Of a DNA stretch of 55,981 nt, positions 42,595 through 50,865 are shown piece after piece (position 1 is the stretch's first letter; each line of letters opens with the position of its first letter). Under the pieces are notes generated by a model, which saw nothing but the letters and a program-made list of their open reading frames with translations, was not told the DNA's origin and did not search any database. Both the position numbers and the translations under genes were made by a program. Source of the DNA: an uncultured Prevotellaceae bacterium (GTDB taxonomy: Bacteria > Bacteroidota > Bacteroidia > Bacteroidales > Bacteroidaceae); assembly GCA_902770195.1 (NCBI GenBank), contig CACXSA010000020.1, forward strand, positions 1 to 55,981, given 5' to 3'.

Positions 42595-43209
42595 TCAGTT
42601 ATGCACTCTATGGTCTCTCCTATCTTCATCAGTCAGAATCTCTGGATATAATTCACGTGTTATTTCGTACACAGATTTCTCATCAACAATAAATAGATTC
42701 TTGTCTAACAACATGATGCCTTGTTTATCTCTTTTGACATAGCCTTTTTCCTCAGCTTCTATTAAGTATCTGTCAACAGTAGATTTTGAATATGGCAGAG
42801 TGTCCGCCAGATCCCTCACTGAGTAACGACATAAATTTGTAAAATTGAGACATCTTAATTTGAGTTGCACAAGAAAGCCAATTAACTCTTTCTTTATTGG
42901 TTCATTTAGCAAATCGACACTTATCAAGGAGTAGTTTTCATCGGAAAGATGGTATGTGTTGAATTTGAATATTCCACTTGCACCGACTTTCCTTTCTCTC
43001 TGAACTGTGACAATTCCTTTATTCTCCATTTTATTAAGATGGTTCCTAATTGTTTTAACATCTAAGTTTGATTGTTCTGCCAATGTAGATTGGTTTACTT
43101 TACTTTCTAATGTATTGTAGTCAGATTTAGAAGCCAATAGCAAATAAGTATATGCTTCTAATGGTCTTAATTCATCTGCTACTAATTGGGGAATTTTTCT
43201 ATAATTCAT
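42595..43209 (-). CDS. Protein with two winged-helix domains, possible replication or regulatory protein
   Basis: A 204-residue protein with an N-terminal wHTH (LEAYTYLLLASKSDYNTLESKVNQSTLAEQSNL-type followed by VKTIRNHLNKMENKGIV) and a second wHTH (YSVRDLADTLPYSKSTVDRYLIEAEEKGYV). Two tandem winged helices are typical of small plasmid/ICE initiator proteins as well as MarR-like regulators. Start set at MNYRKIPQL (43209); it overlaps the preceding 49-residue gene by 11 bases. A cluster of GGGAC repeats lies about 270 bases upstream. Confidence 0.72.
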   Translation of the reverse strand: MNYRKIPQLVADELRPLEAYTYLLLASKSDYNTLESKVNQSTLAEQSNLDVKTIRNHLNKMENKGIVTVQRERKVGASGIFKFNTYHLSDENYSLISVDLLNEPIKKELIGFLVQLKLRCLNFTNLCRYSVRDLADTLPYSKSTVDRYLIEAEEKGYVKRDKQGIMLLDKNLFIVDEKSVYEITRELYPEILTDEDRRDHRVHN

Positions 43210-43348
43210 CGAAGTTTGCCACGTTTGAATCATTTACTATTATGAATTTATCTTCTTGCCACAGCTTGTTAAAATATTGCTTGCCAAAATGCTGCTTAGC
43301 TGCTTTCCTATTTGGAAAAATCTTGTTTGTTGGTTTGTACTCAATCAT
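43199..43348 (-). CDS. Small 49-residue element protein
   Basis: ATG at 43348 opens MIEYKPTNKIFPNRKAAKQH and continues FGKQYFNKLWQEDKFIIVND to a TAG at 43199. The pattern (strand, NR-x-xAK helix, strand) recalls short conserved proteins of Bacteroides mobile elements and phages. Its end overlaps the start of the wHTH gene, consistent with translational coupling. Confidence 0.6.
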   Translation of the reverse strand: MIEYKPTNKIFPNRKAAKQHFGKQYFNKLWQEDKFIIVNDSNVANFDEL

Positions 43349-43750
43349 ATCACTCTTTTCTTTGTATTAGTTAGTGCCGCCCGTATCTGCGGAAATCTGA
43401 AAGATTTTCGGATAATAGGGATTAGTAGGTATAGGTTTTAGTATATAGGTATTAGTATGTTCGGCATCCAGCGGGACGCTCATAAGTATCTGGTGGGACA
43501 CCTCATGGGAACGAAATGGGACACTTGCATTTTAAGACAACAAAGCCGATTTTTCTTAATAATTGTGCTAAAGCGTTTTCGGACTTGATGTCTTAACTAT
43601 CCAAGTATATGCTTCTCCGATTAGAAGTCCAAGTTAAAAATCTTAAATCTCTGGAATTGACGAAATGAAACGATTTTGTTCGGAATCCATTAGCAAGGGT
43701 GACAAATTTACATTATGTCTTATAAAGATTCTTAGTAAAAATGTCACCCT
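43349..43750. other. Gene-free region with iteron-like repeats and inverted repeats
   Basis: Contains a hairpin CGGAAATCT/AGATTTTCGG near 43391, three ATTAGTA-TATAGGT direct repeats (about 43420-43459), GGGAC boxes at 43473, 43495 and 43518 (22-23 bp apart), the inverted pair TTAAGACA (43532) / TGTCTTAA (43589), and AAGGGTGACA (43695) / TGTCACCCTT (43742). No frame looks coding. It could be an origin or operator region for the wHTH protein. Confidence 0.5.
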
Positions 43751-44341
43751 TCATTTAATGTAAAGCATTTCTTCAATAATTGTCAGTTTAGAAAATAGAG
43801 GGTGTTGTTTGTATATTTTAGAAACCCCCGCTGGTACATATATTGTGGTGTTGGGAATATAGAGATTTTCTAAGCCATCAACACGTGAGAAATCTATAAT
43901 ATGGATATGTGTTTCAACATTGTTAAATGAATATATTGCGTTTTCCCCAATCTTTCTTATTGTACTGGGTATGGTTATATTTTGTAAGCCGCTGTTGAGA
44001 AAGACTTCATTACCGAGAGATACTAAACCTTCTGGTAAAACGATTTTTTTTAATTCACAGCCATGAAAGGCGAGATCACCAACTTCTTCCAACTCATTGG
44101 GGATTACAATATTTTCAAGATAGCAACATTCCATAAAGGCGCATTTGCCAATTTTCCTCAAACCCAAAGGAAGGCTCACACTTTTTAGGTGATAGCAATG
44201 ATGCAATGCGGAATCAGCAATCTCTTCCACACCTTCAGGGATAACTATATCAGTTATATCGTATTTGTTTTCATTAACCCCAAGAAGAACAGTTCCACTG
44301 GGATCTAATTTTGCTGTTGCTTTTAGCTCTGGCCAATCCAT
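43751..44341 (-). CDS. BspA-like leucine-rich-repeat protein
   Basis: A 196-residue protein made of LRR_5/TpLRR repeats of about 23 residues: IVIPEGVEEIADSALHHC, SLPLGLRKIGKCAFMEC, IVIPNELEEVGDLAFHGC, IVLPEGLVSLGNEVF and ITIPSTIRKIGENAI. There is no signal peptide, so it is probably cytoplasmic, unlike secreted BspA proteins. It lies last in the LytTR/PBP-like operon. A perfect inverted repeat (43695/43742) follows and may end the transcript. Confidence 0.85.
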   Translation of the reverse strand: MDWPELKATAKLDPSGTVLLGVNENKYDITDIVIPEGVEEIADSALHHCYHLKSVSLPLGLRKIGKCAFMECCYLENIVIPNELEEVGDLAFHGCELKKIVLPEGLVSLGNEVFLNSGLQNITIPSTIRKIGENAIYSFNNVETHIHIIDFSRVDGLENLYIPNTTIYVPAGVSKIYKQHPLFSKLTIIEEMLYIK

Positions 44342-44376
44342 AGCAATTTGTTTCTCGTAGATAGTTCACTTATATA

Positions 44377-45033
44377 CTAATCATGTGGATATTTCGTATA
44401 GAGTATATGATGTATCTCTTCAAGATAATCAGCATCGTAACTAGTTGGATTATTAATGATTTTCAAAAGATCTTGTTCGCTCATCTCATAAAAATCATCA
44501 TTCCAATAATTATGCGGATTCCTTTTCATCGTTGATGTCAACTCGGACAATTCTCTTCTCCTTTTTAGATATGGTCTTTTCCCATTTTTCATGTCTGATA
44601 GCGAAAAGATGATACCACGATGAGCAAGCGTGAAATCGTTTAAAGTCATGCGTACAAAATTCTCAATATCTGGTTGCTGATGATTGATAGAGAAATCCGT
44701 TTTGCTGTGAACATAGACTTTATTTTCTTTTCTGTTGACTTCATAAATAGTGGTAACAGATAATTCGATATTTGCCATATTAATAGCCTCTTTGAGCATC
44801 GCAAATCCCTTTGCATCATTCAAGTCAATCTCGTACCAGAACGGATCAAAGATTTCAATCCACATAGATTCATTCATAGCGTCTGCATAGAAGGTCTCGC
44901 CTCTGTATTTAAAAAAGAAGTCATATCTATCATCATCCTCGCCAGCAGTATAAGGAACATTTAGCTTTTGCAGAGCATTAATAAACAAATCTCTGGTATG
45001 ATAGTTCTTCATTATATTCTCCCTTTCGTTCAT
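44377..45033 (-). CDS. YbjN-like protein of unknown function
   Basis: A 218-residue protein whose N-terminal 130 residues (LFINALQKLNVPYTAGEDDDRYDFFFKYRGETFYAD...) have the alpha-beta pattern of YbjN / type-III-chaperone-like folds, with a helical C-terminal part. Its start overlaps the stop of the PBP-like gene (ATGA), so the two are coupled. A chaperone- or immunity-like role is possible but unproven. An in-frame Met eight residues in (MKNYHTRDL) is an alternative start. Confidence 0.6.
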   Translation of the reverse strand: MNERENIMKNYHTRDLFINALQKLNVPYTAGEDDDRYDFFFKYRGETFYADAMNESMWIEIFDPFWYEIDLNDAKGFAMLKEAINMANIELSVTTIYEVNRKENKVYVHSKTDFSINHQQPDIENFVRMTLNDFTLAHRGIIFSLSDMKNGKRPYLKRRRELSELTSTMKRNPHNYWNDDFYEMSEQDLLKIINNPTSYDADYLEEIHHILYTKYPHD

Positions 45034-46205
45034 TTTATCATTCTATTATCAATCATCCATTCAATGATATTGTGGAAAGCGTTACCAGCCATTAAAACAC
45101 TACTTGCAGGAAGTCCGAGTTTGTTCAGACTTACAATCATGCTGTATTTGGGGTTATCAGCAGGGAAATAGCCACAGAATGCTATTTGATATTCGGAAAC
45201 AGTATTATCCCCTTCGTAGTATTCATTAACCTGTGAAGTTCCTGTCCTACCTGCTACTTTTATGCGGTCACTGCCAGCCTTACTTCCCAAGCCCTGACTT
45301 ACCACATGCTCTAACGTTTGCTGCATCAATGCAACATTCTCACTCTTTGCTATCTGTTCGTTGATCACCTCAGTATTGCCAGGCATTAACGTTGGTTTCA
45401 TCATTTTACCATTATTGGCAATGGCATTATAAAAACACAGCATCTGGATCGGAGCTATTTTTCTGTTGTTGCCTATCGAACTCCAGAGGATATCCTTGTT
45501 TACCCAATCTGAATCTTTCGGGGAACTATAGACGGAAGGACGCAAACCTTCGATTCCTTCAATGCTACTTGGCTGCCCGAAACTCATAGAGTCAAGTTTG
45601 TTAAAGTAATCCTGTTCGTGCCCTTTAAAAAGACTCCAAATCGTCTTACTGATTCCGATATTTGAACTTACTCCTAAAACTTGATCCAATGTTACTTCGC
45701 CATAACCACCTCTACGCCAGTTATGATCCTTCATTATCCGATCATCATCTATCTGCCACACACCATTACCAGTATCTACAACATCTGATAGATGAGCTTT
45801 CCCCGATTCTAATTCTACTAATAATGATACTGTCATAGTTAATGCTCCTAATTCCTGTTGATAGGCAAAGTTCTGGCATGGTTGGAACTTTCCTTCAAAG
45901 TTACGTTCACGACCAGCCATAGCAAGAATCGCTCCTGTCTGGACATTCATAATGATCACCTGACCTTGCAAGCCGTTTATCTCTGTTAGCTTGTCATTCA
46001 GCATAGAGTCTGCGGCATGTTGTAATGCAGGGGAGATGGTCGATCCTTCTTGGGACATAGGTAATGAATGATCCGTAGAGCTATAGCTATTATATATAAG
46101 ATAGCAGACAATAGAGAGTACCACACAAACGGTAGCTACTATCCATTTCCAATTATTGCTTTTTCTATTCTCAGTTCCGAGTACCTGTAATTCATCATTA
46201 TTCAT
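45030..46205 (-). CDS. FtsI-like transpeptidase-domain protein lacking the catalytic serine
   Basis: The 391-residue protein has one membrane helix (about 20-38) and then a penicillin-binding transpeptidase domain with clear kinship to Bacteroidetes FtsI: MKDHNWRRGGYGEVTL, SSNIGISK, FYNAIANNGKMMKP, VVSQGLG, FCGYFPADNPKYSMIV and LPASSVLMAG. The three active-site motifs are damaged. At 119-124 it has LGALTM where PGSTFK (nucleophile Ser, general base Lys) is expected. SSN is kept at 180-182. KTG has become RTG at 320-322. The N-terminal dimerisation domain is absent. It is therefore probably a pseudoenzyme: a sensor, decoy or regulator of septal wall synthesis. It overlaps both neighbours by four bases. 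Confidence 0.88.
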   Translation of the reverse strand: MNNDELQVLGTENRKSNNWKWIVATVCVVLSIVCYLIYNSYSSTDHSLPMSQEGSTISPALQHAADSMLNDKLTEINGLQGQVIIMNVQTGAILAMAGRERNFEGKFQPCQNFAYQQELGALTMTVSLLVELESGKAHLSDVVDTGNGVWQIDDDRIMKDHNWRRGGYGEVTLDQVLGVSSNIGISKTIWSLFKGHEQDYFNKLDSMSFGQPSSIEGIEGLRPSVYSSPKDSDWVNKDILWSSIGNNRKIAPIQMLCFYNAIANNGKMMKPTLMPGNTEVINEQIAKSENVALMQQTLEHVVSQGLGSKAGSDRIKVAGRTGTSQVNEYYEGDNTVSEYQIAFCGYFPADNPKYSMIVSLNKLGLPASSVLMAGNAFHNIIEWMIDNRMIK

Positions 46206-46585
46206 AGCTTGCCCTCCTTTCCTATTTCAGATTCCATCAGAGCTTTCAGCTGTTTCAGAGCCTCTTTTGAAGCCTGAAGGTCAAAAGCAATGTTAACATC
46301 CATGTCCGACATGATTAGTTGCTGTTTATTTGGATTAATCTTAAAGATGTATGCACGATTAACGATTAGCTGTTTTCCTATTCGTATAAACGTCATTGCC
46401 TCCTTACCAAGCTGCTCTTCTATCATTTGCTGGAAGTGAGCTAGATTCATAGTAAACACGTGTTTTGTTTTATCATGCAGTACCAAAGTGGAGTAGTTTC
46501 CATCTGACTCCACGTAAACGATCCGTTCGGGCTTAACCCTTACAAGTTCGTTAGCATTCGATATGATCAGTACTTTGTTGCTCAC
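46202..46585 (-). CDS. Stand-alone LytTR DNA-binding protein
   Basis: A 127-residue protein consisting only of a LytTR domain: VKPERIVYVESDGNYSTLVLHD, FTMNLAHFQQMIEEQL and FIRIGKQLIVNRAYIFKINPNKQQLIM. There is no receiver or membrane part. GTG start. Its stop overlaps the PBP-like ATG (ATGA), so regulator and pseudoenzyme are translationally coupled. It probably controls this operon or cell-envelope genes (inference). Confidence 0.87.
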   Translation of the reverse strand: MSNKVLIISNANELVRVKPERIVYVESDGNYSTLVLHDKTKHVFTMNLAHFQQMIEEQLGKEAMTFIRIGKQLIVNRAYIFKINPNKQQLIMSDMDVNIAFDLQASKEALKQLKALMESEIGKEGKL

Positions 46586-46712
46586 TTACTGAATTTTGGG
46601 CAAATTTAAATGTTTTGGTTAGAATATCAAAGAGAAACGGCTTTATTTGTATAAAATATGCGTTTTGTTGTATGAAATAACCATTGGCAATTACTTCAAA
46701 TTCAATTCTCTT

Positions 46713-46979
46713 TCACGAACACATAATAATAAAGAAAAGTATCACACCTGCAATGATTGCTATCACGACACAACCACTGCTATCAGAATCTTTCTTAGAT
46801 GAAAATGCAGCTGTTAACACAAATCCTACGAAAAGGAGTATTGTAAAAATGATGACTAATGTGTTACCTTTTGATGTTAAACCATCCGTATTTGAGTACT
46901 CCCCTGCATGAACATTCAAAGCATTAAATAAAAATAGCGTTGTTGAGGGTAATATCTTTCTTTTATCCATACTGTACAT
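46713..46979 (-). CDS. Small membrane protein of the element
   Basis: An 88-residue protein with a signal-like start (KRKILPSTTLFLFNALNVHAG) and two further hydrophobic helices (TLVIIFTILLFVGFVLTAAF; CVVIAIIAGVILFFIIM) around a serine/aspartate loop. The function is unknown. It lies 127 bases upstream of the LytTR gene. Confidence 0.6.
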   Translation of the reverse strand: MYSMDKRKILPSTTLFLFNALNVHAGEYSNTDGLTSKGNTLVIIFTILLFVGFVLTAAFSSKKDSDSSGCVVIAIIAGVILFFIIMCS

Positions 46980-47096
46980 CTTTTTAGTTCCTTATTCTAA
47001 ACTCTTATTTAGATTTATTTGTTTCTCGAACCAAAAATAGTAAGGAGTAGGACATAAGCCATAGCTCACAAACATTAACAATGTTGTACGTCCAAT

Positions 47097-47651
47097 TTAT
47101 CTTCCATAATTATTATCTTTTGATTCCTCATTTAGTTTCTTAACCATAAGATCCGCTATTTGATTAATGTAAGATATGACTTCTCTGTTTGCCTCAAAAT
47201 CGTGATAATCCTTTTTCTTCTTTTCTTTAAGTTTTCTATATTCCTCTCCAGTTATCCTTTTTCCCTTTTTGTCGTACCAGTAATCATCCATGTCTGTATT
47301 ATCCAGCTCACCTTCATTATCAGTCATAGTCCCAAATTCATTTGAATAAAACCTGTTAGGATTTTTGGGATCATCAAACAAATCCATTATTCGGAAATAT
47401 GCATGTTTAAATTCTTCCACATAATATTCTGACCACCCTTCATTATCACGTTGGTAAGTCAAAAAAGAAGCTACATTGTTTCTTATATTCTCAATTAATT
47501 TGGTTTTATCCAACTGGTATGTTCCATATTTATAATAAACACCCCTCTGATTTGTTGCAGCAGATACCCATGTCGGACAAAAAGTTGAAGCTAACAATAA
47601 AAAGATTATTATTGTAATATGCAGACAATTAGCTAAATATTTACAAATCAT
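47097..47651 (-). CDS. Secreted or anchored protein of unknown function
   Basis: A 184-residue protein with a signal peptide (ITIIIFLLLASTFCPTWVSAA) and a highly charged mature part containing a DDYWYDKKGKRITGEEYRKLKEKKKKD stretch and a helical end. No recognised domain. It belongs to the same strand and probably the same group as the two secreted/membrane genes around it. Confidence 0.65.
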   Translation of the reverse strand: MICKYLANCLHITIIIFLLLASTFCPTWVSAATNQRGVYYKYGTYQLDKTKLIENIRNNVASFLTYQRDNEGWSEYYVEEFKHAYFRIMDLFDDPKNPNRFYSNEFGTMTDNEGELDNTDMDDYWYDKKGKRITGEEYRKLKEKKKKDYHDFEANREVISYINQIADLMVKKLNEESKDNNYGR

Positions 47652-47690
47652 ATTATTTCAGTTTTAATGTGCTAACTATAAAAATTATTA

Positions 47691-48113
47691 TTAAAAGTAA
47701 ATCGTACCAAGCCCCGGAACCCAGACACGATATGTAAAATTCTGCCTTACAAACTCGCTGTCGCTAATAGACACCTCCTTTGCATAATAGTCTTTACTTT
47801 CCCAACCATAAGTTCCTTTAGTTGCAATCAGTTTGATGTATCTTTCTCCAACCTTCACCTTAATTAGCATTGAGGCCCAGTCTTTATATTTCTTATTATA
47901 ATAATATCCGCGAGTGGTCATTATTTCTGCAGCATCTGCCTGAGTGTTTTTTTGCCTATAATAGTCATTATAGACATTATTATCATTCGTATTATCTCGA
48001 TTAGTGTTTCTATTCGGCAAAAGAGGAGTATATTCACCAAATGGCACATCGGATTGAGCAAAAATTGGGCATGAGGTCATTAGAATTGTGACAAATAAAA
48101 GGATTGTCTTCAT
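47691..48113 (-). CDS. Secreted protein of unknown function, first gene after the leader RNA
   Basis: A 140-residue protein with a signal peptide (MKTILLFVTILMTSCPIFAQ). Cleavage after FAQ is possible; LMTSC could alternatively act as a lipobox. An asparagine-rich linker (NRNTNRDNTNDNNVYND) follows, then a strand-rich domain (MLIKVKVGERYIKLIATKGTYG). Start at 48113 rather than 48155, since the longer form lacks a proper signal peptide. A strongly structured RNA region lies directly upstream. Confidence 0.65.
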   Translation of the reverse strand: MKTILLFVTILMTSCPIFAQSDVPFGEYTPLLPNRNTNRDNTNDNNVYNDYYRQKNTQADAAEIMTTRGYYYNKKYKDWASMLIKVKVGERYIKLIATKGTYGWESKDYYAKEVSISDSEFVRQNFTYRVWVPGLGTIYF

Positions 48114-48164
48114 AATAGCATGAACAACAATATAGCCAACCAGCCTCCCAGACATCAGCAGTTA

Positions 48165-48397
48165 ATAATAAAAGGCGTGGGAACTCTCACTTATTACCTC
48201 ATTGTGGCTCTGGACTGCCTGGCTGAATAATAAGCAGAAACCCACGCCACAATGATATAATAAACCCTTTCGGGCTAAAATATCACCTGACGTGGGCGTT
48301 CTTGCGTATTACCCTCAGCCGTGAATTGTCCAGATTCCAACGAGAGGCAAATTGCTAAACGCCCTGCCGCAGCTAACTCCAAAGAGTCGCTTTGACC
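48165..48397 (-). ncRNA. Structured leader or small RNA with attenuator-like alternative stems
   Basis: On the minus strand a TAATTTTG box (48401-48408) precedes about 230 bases rich in complementary segments. GGGCGTT (48364-48358) pairs with AACGCCC (48300-48294). CCCACG (48296-48291) can pair with CGTGGG (48246-48241), and GGCGTGGG (48248-48241) can pair with CCCACGCC (48181-48174), which is followed by TTTTATTATT. The last stem is extended inside by CTTATTA/TAATAAG. A CCCGAAAGGG hairpin lies between. I do not recognise a known RNA family. Confidence 0.6.
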
Positions 48398-48561
48398 CTA
48401 CAAAATTAACGAAAAGGGCGCAAAACACCGCAAGAACTTGCTTATTATTTAGAAAATTTAATTAATTTGAGGTCAGAATACGCAATAATATATGGTTATT
48501 TTTACTACGTACTTAAAAAAATAAGGGCAAACCCACTCATCAAGAGTAGGCTCACCCATTG

Positions 48562-49149
48562 TTAGAAAGTAAGACAGTCGTACGTCTCTAAGATTTCCTC
48601 CTGTCTCAGTCCCAAGTATCGCTTCGTGATGGCTACGCTGGAGTGATTGAAAAGTTCCATCAATTTGACTAATGCCAGTTCGGAACTATCACTATTCATG
48701 TTATAAACCTGTCGTCCGAAAGTCTTACGCAGAGAGTGGCAGCTAAAGTGATTGATCTTCAAACGGTACTTGTCTTTAAGTTCCTTCAAAATGCTGTTAA
48801 TCCTCTGGACGCTGAAAGTTGTTCCCTTTTGACTAACCAAAATCGGAGATTCAATGCCTATGGGCTGGATATGAGTGAAACAGTCCTCGATATGCTTCTG
48901 TAGCTCAGGATTCAGCCTGATAGTCCTACGCTTACCTGTTTTCTTCTCGGTAATGGTAAATTCGGAAACACCAAGTATCTGCTTCCACCTTAAAGAGAGT
49001 ATATCAGAGATTCGCAATCCTGTGAAACAACCAATTGCTACCAAAAGCGACATTTTGTAGTTTCCGTCTTTTGCCAACTTGCGAATGAGGTTCATAGCGT
49101 CAGACCAAAGAAGGTAGTCCGCTGTAGTTGTACTGTATTTCAGGGACAT
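48562..49149 (-). CDS. Short tyrosine recombinase (catalytic domain only)
   Basis: A 195-residue phage-integrase catalytic domain with all active-site residues: R in TGLRISDILSLRW, K in TEKKTGKRR, HSLRKTFG (His-x-x-Arg), H in LFNHSSVAITKRYLG and the tyrosine nucleophile in KRYLGL. The N-terminal core-binding domain is nearly absent, as in FimB/E-like and XerH-like short recombinases. It may invert or resolve DNA inside the element rather than integrate it. Confidence 0.9.
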   Translation of the reverse strand: MSLKYSTTTADYLLWSDAMNLIRKLAKDGNYKMSLLVAIGCFTGLRISDILSLRWKQILGVSEFTITEKKTGKRRTIRLNPELQKHIEDCFTHIQPIGIESPILVSQKGTTFSVQRINSILKELKDKYRLKINHFSCHSLRKTFGRQVYNMNSDSSELALVKLMELFNHSSVAITKRYLGLRQEEILETYDCLTF

Positions 49150-49249
49150 AATAATATTCGTTTACATCATTAAAAAGACAAAAGTGAACATTGTGAGATT
49201 GCCAGTTTTCCTAAGTTGCTGATAATCAGCACAACATTCACTTCTGATA

Positions 49250-49531
49250 TTAGTGAACATTATCGAAAGGCCTTCTGCCGTTCCGATATTCAATAAGAGA
49301 GTTGCATACTCGGTCATAGAGGGAGTGCCCCAAGCCAGTATAGAACCAACCGATGTAAGTTGACTGGTATTGGGACATCAGCTTTTGATCGTTCATCAAT
49401 AGGCCGTAGAACTTTTCAAGAGAACGCTTCAAAGCCTGAGTAACCTTGATGTACTGGAGATTATTCTCTACTTGGCACAAACGGTACTGTAATTCCACGA
49501 TGTGCTGAACGATTCGATCTGCCTTGTTCAT
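49250..49531 (-). CDS. Unknown element protein
   Basis: A 93-residue, largely helical protein (IVQHIVELQYRLCQVENNLQYIKVTQALKRSLEKFYGLL). It starts four bases before the end of the 50-residue gene upstream (overlap ATGA type), suggesting coupling. No domain recognised. Confidence 0.55.
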   Translation of the reverse strand: MNKADRIVQHIVELQYRLCQVENNLQYIKVTQALKRSLEKFYGLLMNDQKLMSQYQSTYIGWFYTGLGHSLYDRVCNSLIEYRNGRRPFDNVH

Positions 49532-49680
49532 CGTACCCTTAGTAAGTCCAACCTATTAATGCCCCAATAGTCACTCTCGATATTGCTACGTGCCTCCTGT
49601 TCGGAATTGGCATCAGTCCAAACAGTATCACCATCCTCAAAGTCCGAGCCTTGATAGATTCTGAAATAGTATCTTTTCAT
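49528..49680 (-). CDS. Small 50-residue element protein
   Basis: Start at MKRYYFRIYQGSDFEDGDTV (49680). The protein looks like a short beta-beta-alpha domain (RIYQG... WTDANSEQEARSNIESDYWG) found in many Bacteroidetes mobile elements. A longer frame to 49776 runs through the terminator upstream and is unlikely to be used. Confidence 0.55.
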   Translation of the reverse strand: MKRYYFRIYQGSDFEDGDTVWTDANSEQEARSNIESDYWGINRLDLLRVR

Positions 49681-49709
49681 TTTTCTCAATTTTAGTAAGT
49701 GAATAAAAA

Positions 49710-49740
49710 GGGAGAGAGCCTCTATAGTGAAGCCCTCCCT
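49710..49740 (-). terminator. Terminator after the DUF3871 gene
   Basis: On the minus strand AGGGAGGGC and GCTCTCTCCC form a stem followed by TTTTTATT. It separates DUF3871 from the small genes downstream. Confidence 0.75.
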
Positions 49741-49848
49741 CAATTGTGCCAAATATCGTCTTGGCGTAACGGTCACTTTCAGTCGTTTTTGTTTTAAGAG
49801 AGGAACGGCTCAAAGGACTTTGGAAAATCAGTAACTCTCCTTGAAAGA

Positions 49849-50865
49849 TTAGTGCAAGAACCAACTGTAGCCACCTTCTACACCATGCATGGCGTTATTG
49901 AGACCTACGCAGACATCAGTAGCGTTGACTGCACGCTGTAGATAGCTATCAATGTAGCTGGACTTGTTGGCTTCCGTCATAAGATTGTGGAAACTCCACA
50001 TAGAGATAGCACCATTCTCACCTCCGAAGTCTGGATTGCTGTAGAAACCACGACAAACGTTGTTGATCTGGCTGTCAGTGATCAGTAAGTTCGGAATAGA
50101 ACGAGAAAGCCTCGGTGGTAATGCCTGGTACATTCTCATGCGTCCCACCAAAGTAGCAAACTGTGTTTCGCTGAGATAAGTATTGCTGAGAGTCTGCATC
50201 AAGTGGAGCTGCTTAGCTGGAAGAAAACTATAGAACAATTCCATAGCTGCCTTGTAGATGTCGCTCACAGTCATTACTTCCAACGACAGTTTGACACCAT
50301 CGCCAGTAAGAATCTGATTGCTACAGATGCGGACACGCCAGCCAACGAAGATGGAAACCTTCTCCACTCCCTTGTTCTGACGGTAGAGATTCAGATCGGA
50401 GTAGTTACGGACACCACCACAGCATAATTCAAGTTTCTGCCCGTTGACAGTCTCAAAGATGGTGGGAATCGTGAAAGCAAAGGCCATCCTCTGGTAGAAC
50501 TGGGTTTTCTCACACTCCAGAAGTTCGGAAGCTCGCTTACCTAAAGCATCAGGTGTACGACCTCTTACGATATGTGACACACGGATGGATGGATCATTAA
50601 CGGTTTCACCACGATAGAAGTCCTTTGCTGCATCATGCACGCAGTTAATGAAGTCTTGGTGAGAAATCGTCAAATCCTGATTGCCCCAAGTAGGAACAAC
50701 ACAAGTAGAAGTCAACTCTTCAAGAGAAATGGCGTTAGTGTTAGCATCGAGGAAGCTAACGGAACTCTGCACTACAGGATCCTCAACGATCACTGCATCC
50801 TCGGCATCAGAAAAATCGATCAGCGACTGTGCAGCCACTGGAAGCATTGTTACATAATTTTCCAT
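49849..50865 (-). CDS. DUF3871-family protein
   Basis: A 338-residue protein recognised as DUF3871 from VPTWGNQDLTISHQDFINCV, IRVSHIVRGRTPDAL, RMAFAFTIPTIFE and SIFVGWRVRICSNQILTGDG. The family is restricted to Bacteroidetes and usually carried on integrative elements and plasmids. The function is unknown; its shape is loosely reminiscent of DUF932, phage/plasmid proteins thought to affect host recombination. Confidence 0.85.
   Translation of the reverse strand: MENYVTMLPVAAQSLIDFSDAEDAVIVEDPVVQSSVSFLDANTNAISLEELTSTCVVPTWGNQDLTISHQDFINCVHDAAKDFYRGETVNDPSIRVSHIVRGRTPDALGKRASELLECEKTQFYQRMAFAFTIPTIFETVNGQKLELCCGGVRNYSDLNLYRQNKGVEKVSIFVGWRVRICSNQILTGDGVKLSLEVMTVSDIYKAAMELFYSFLPAKQLHLMQTLSNTYLSETQFATLVGRMRMYQALPPRLSRSIPNLLITDSQINNVCRGFYSNPDFGGENGAISMWSFHNLMTEANKSSYIDSYLQRAVNATDVCVGLNNAMHGVEGGYSWFLH

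Noticed and set aside
48165-48397. tmRNA or RNase P RNA
   Set aside because: No tag-peptide frame, tRNA-like ends or conserved RNase P segments are present.
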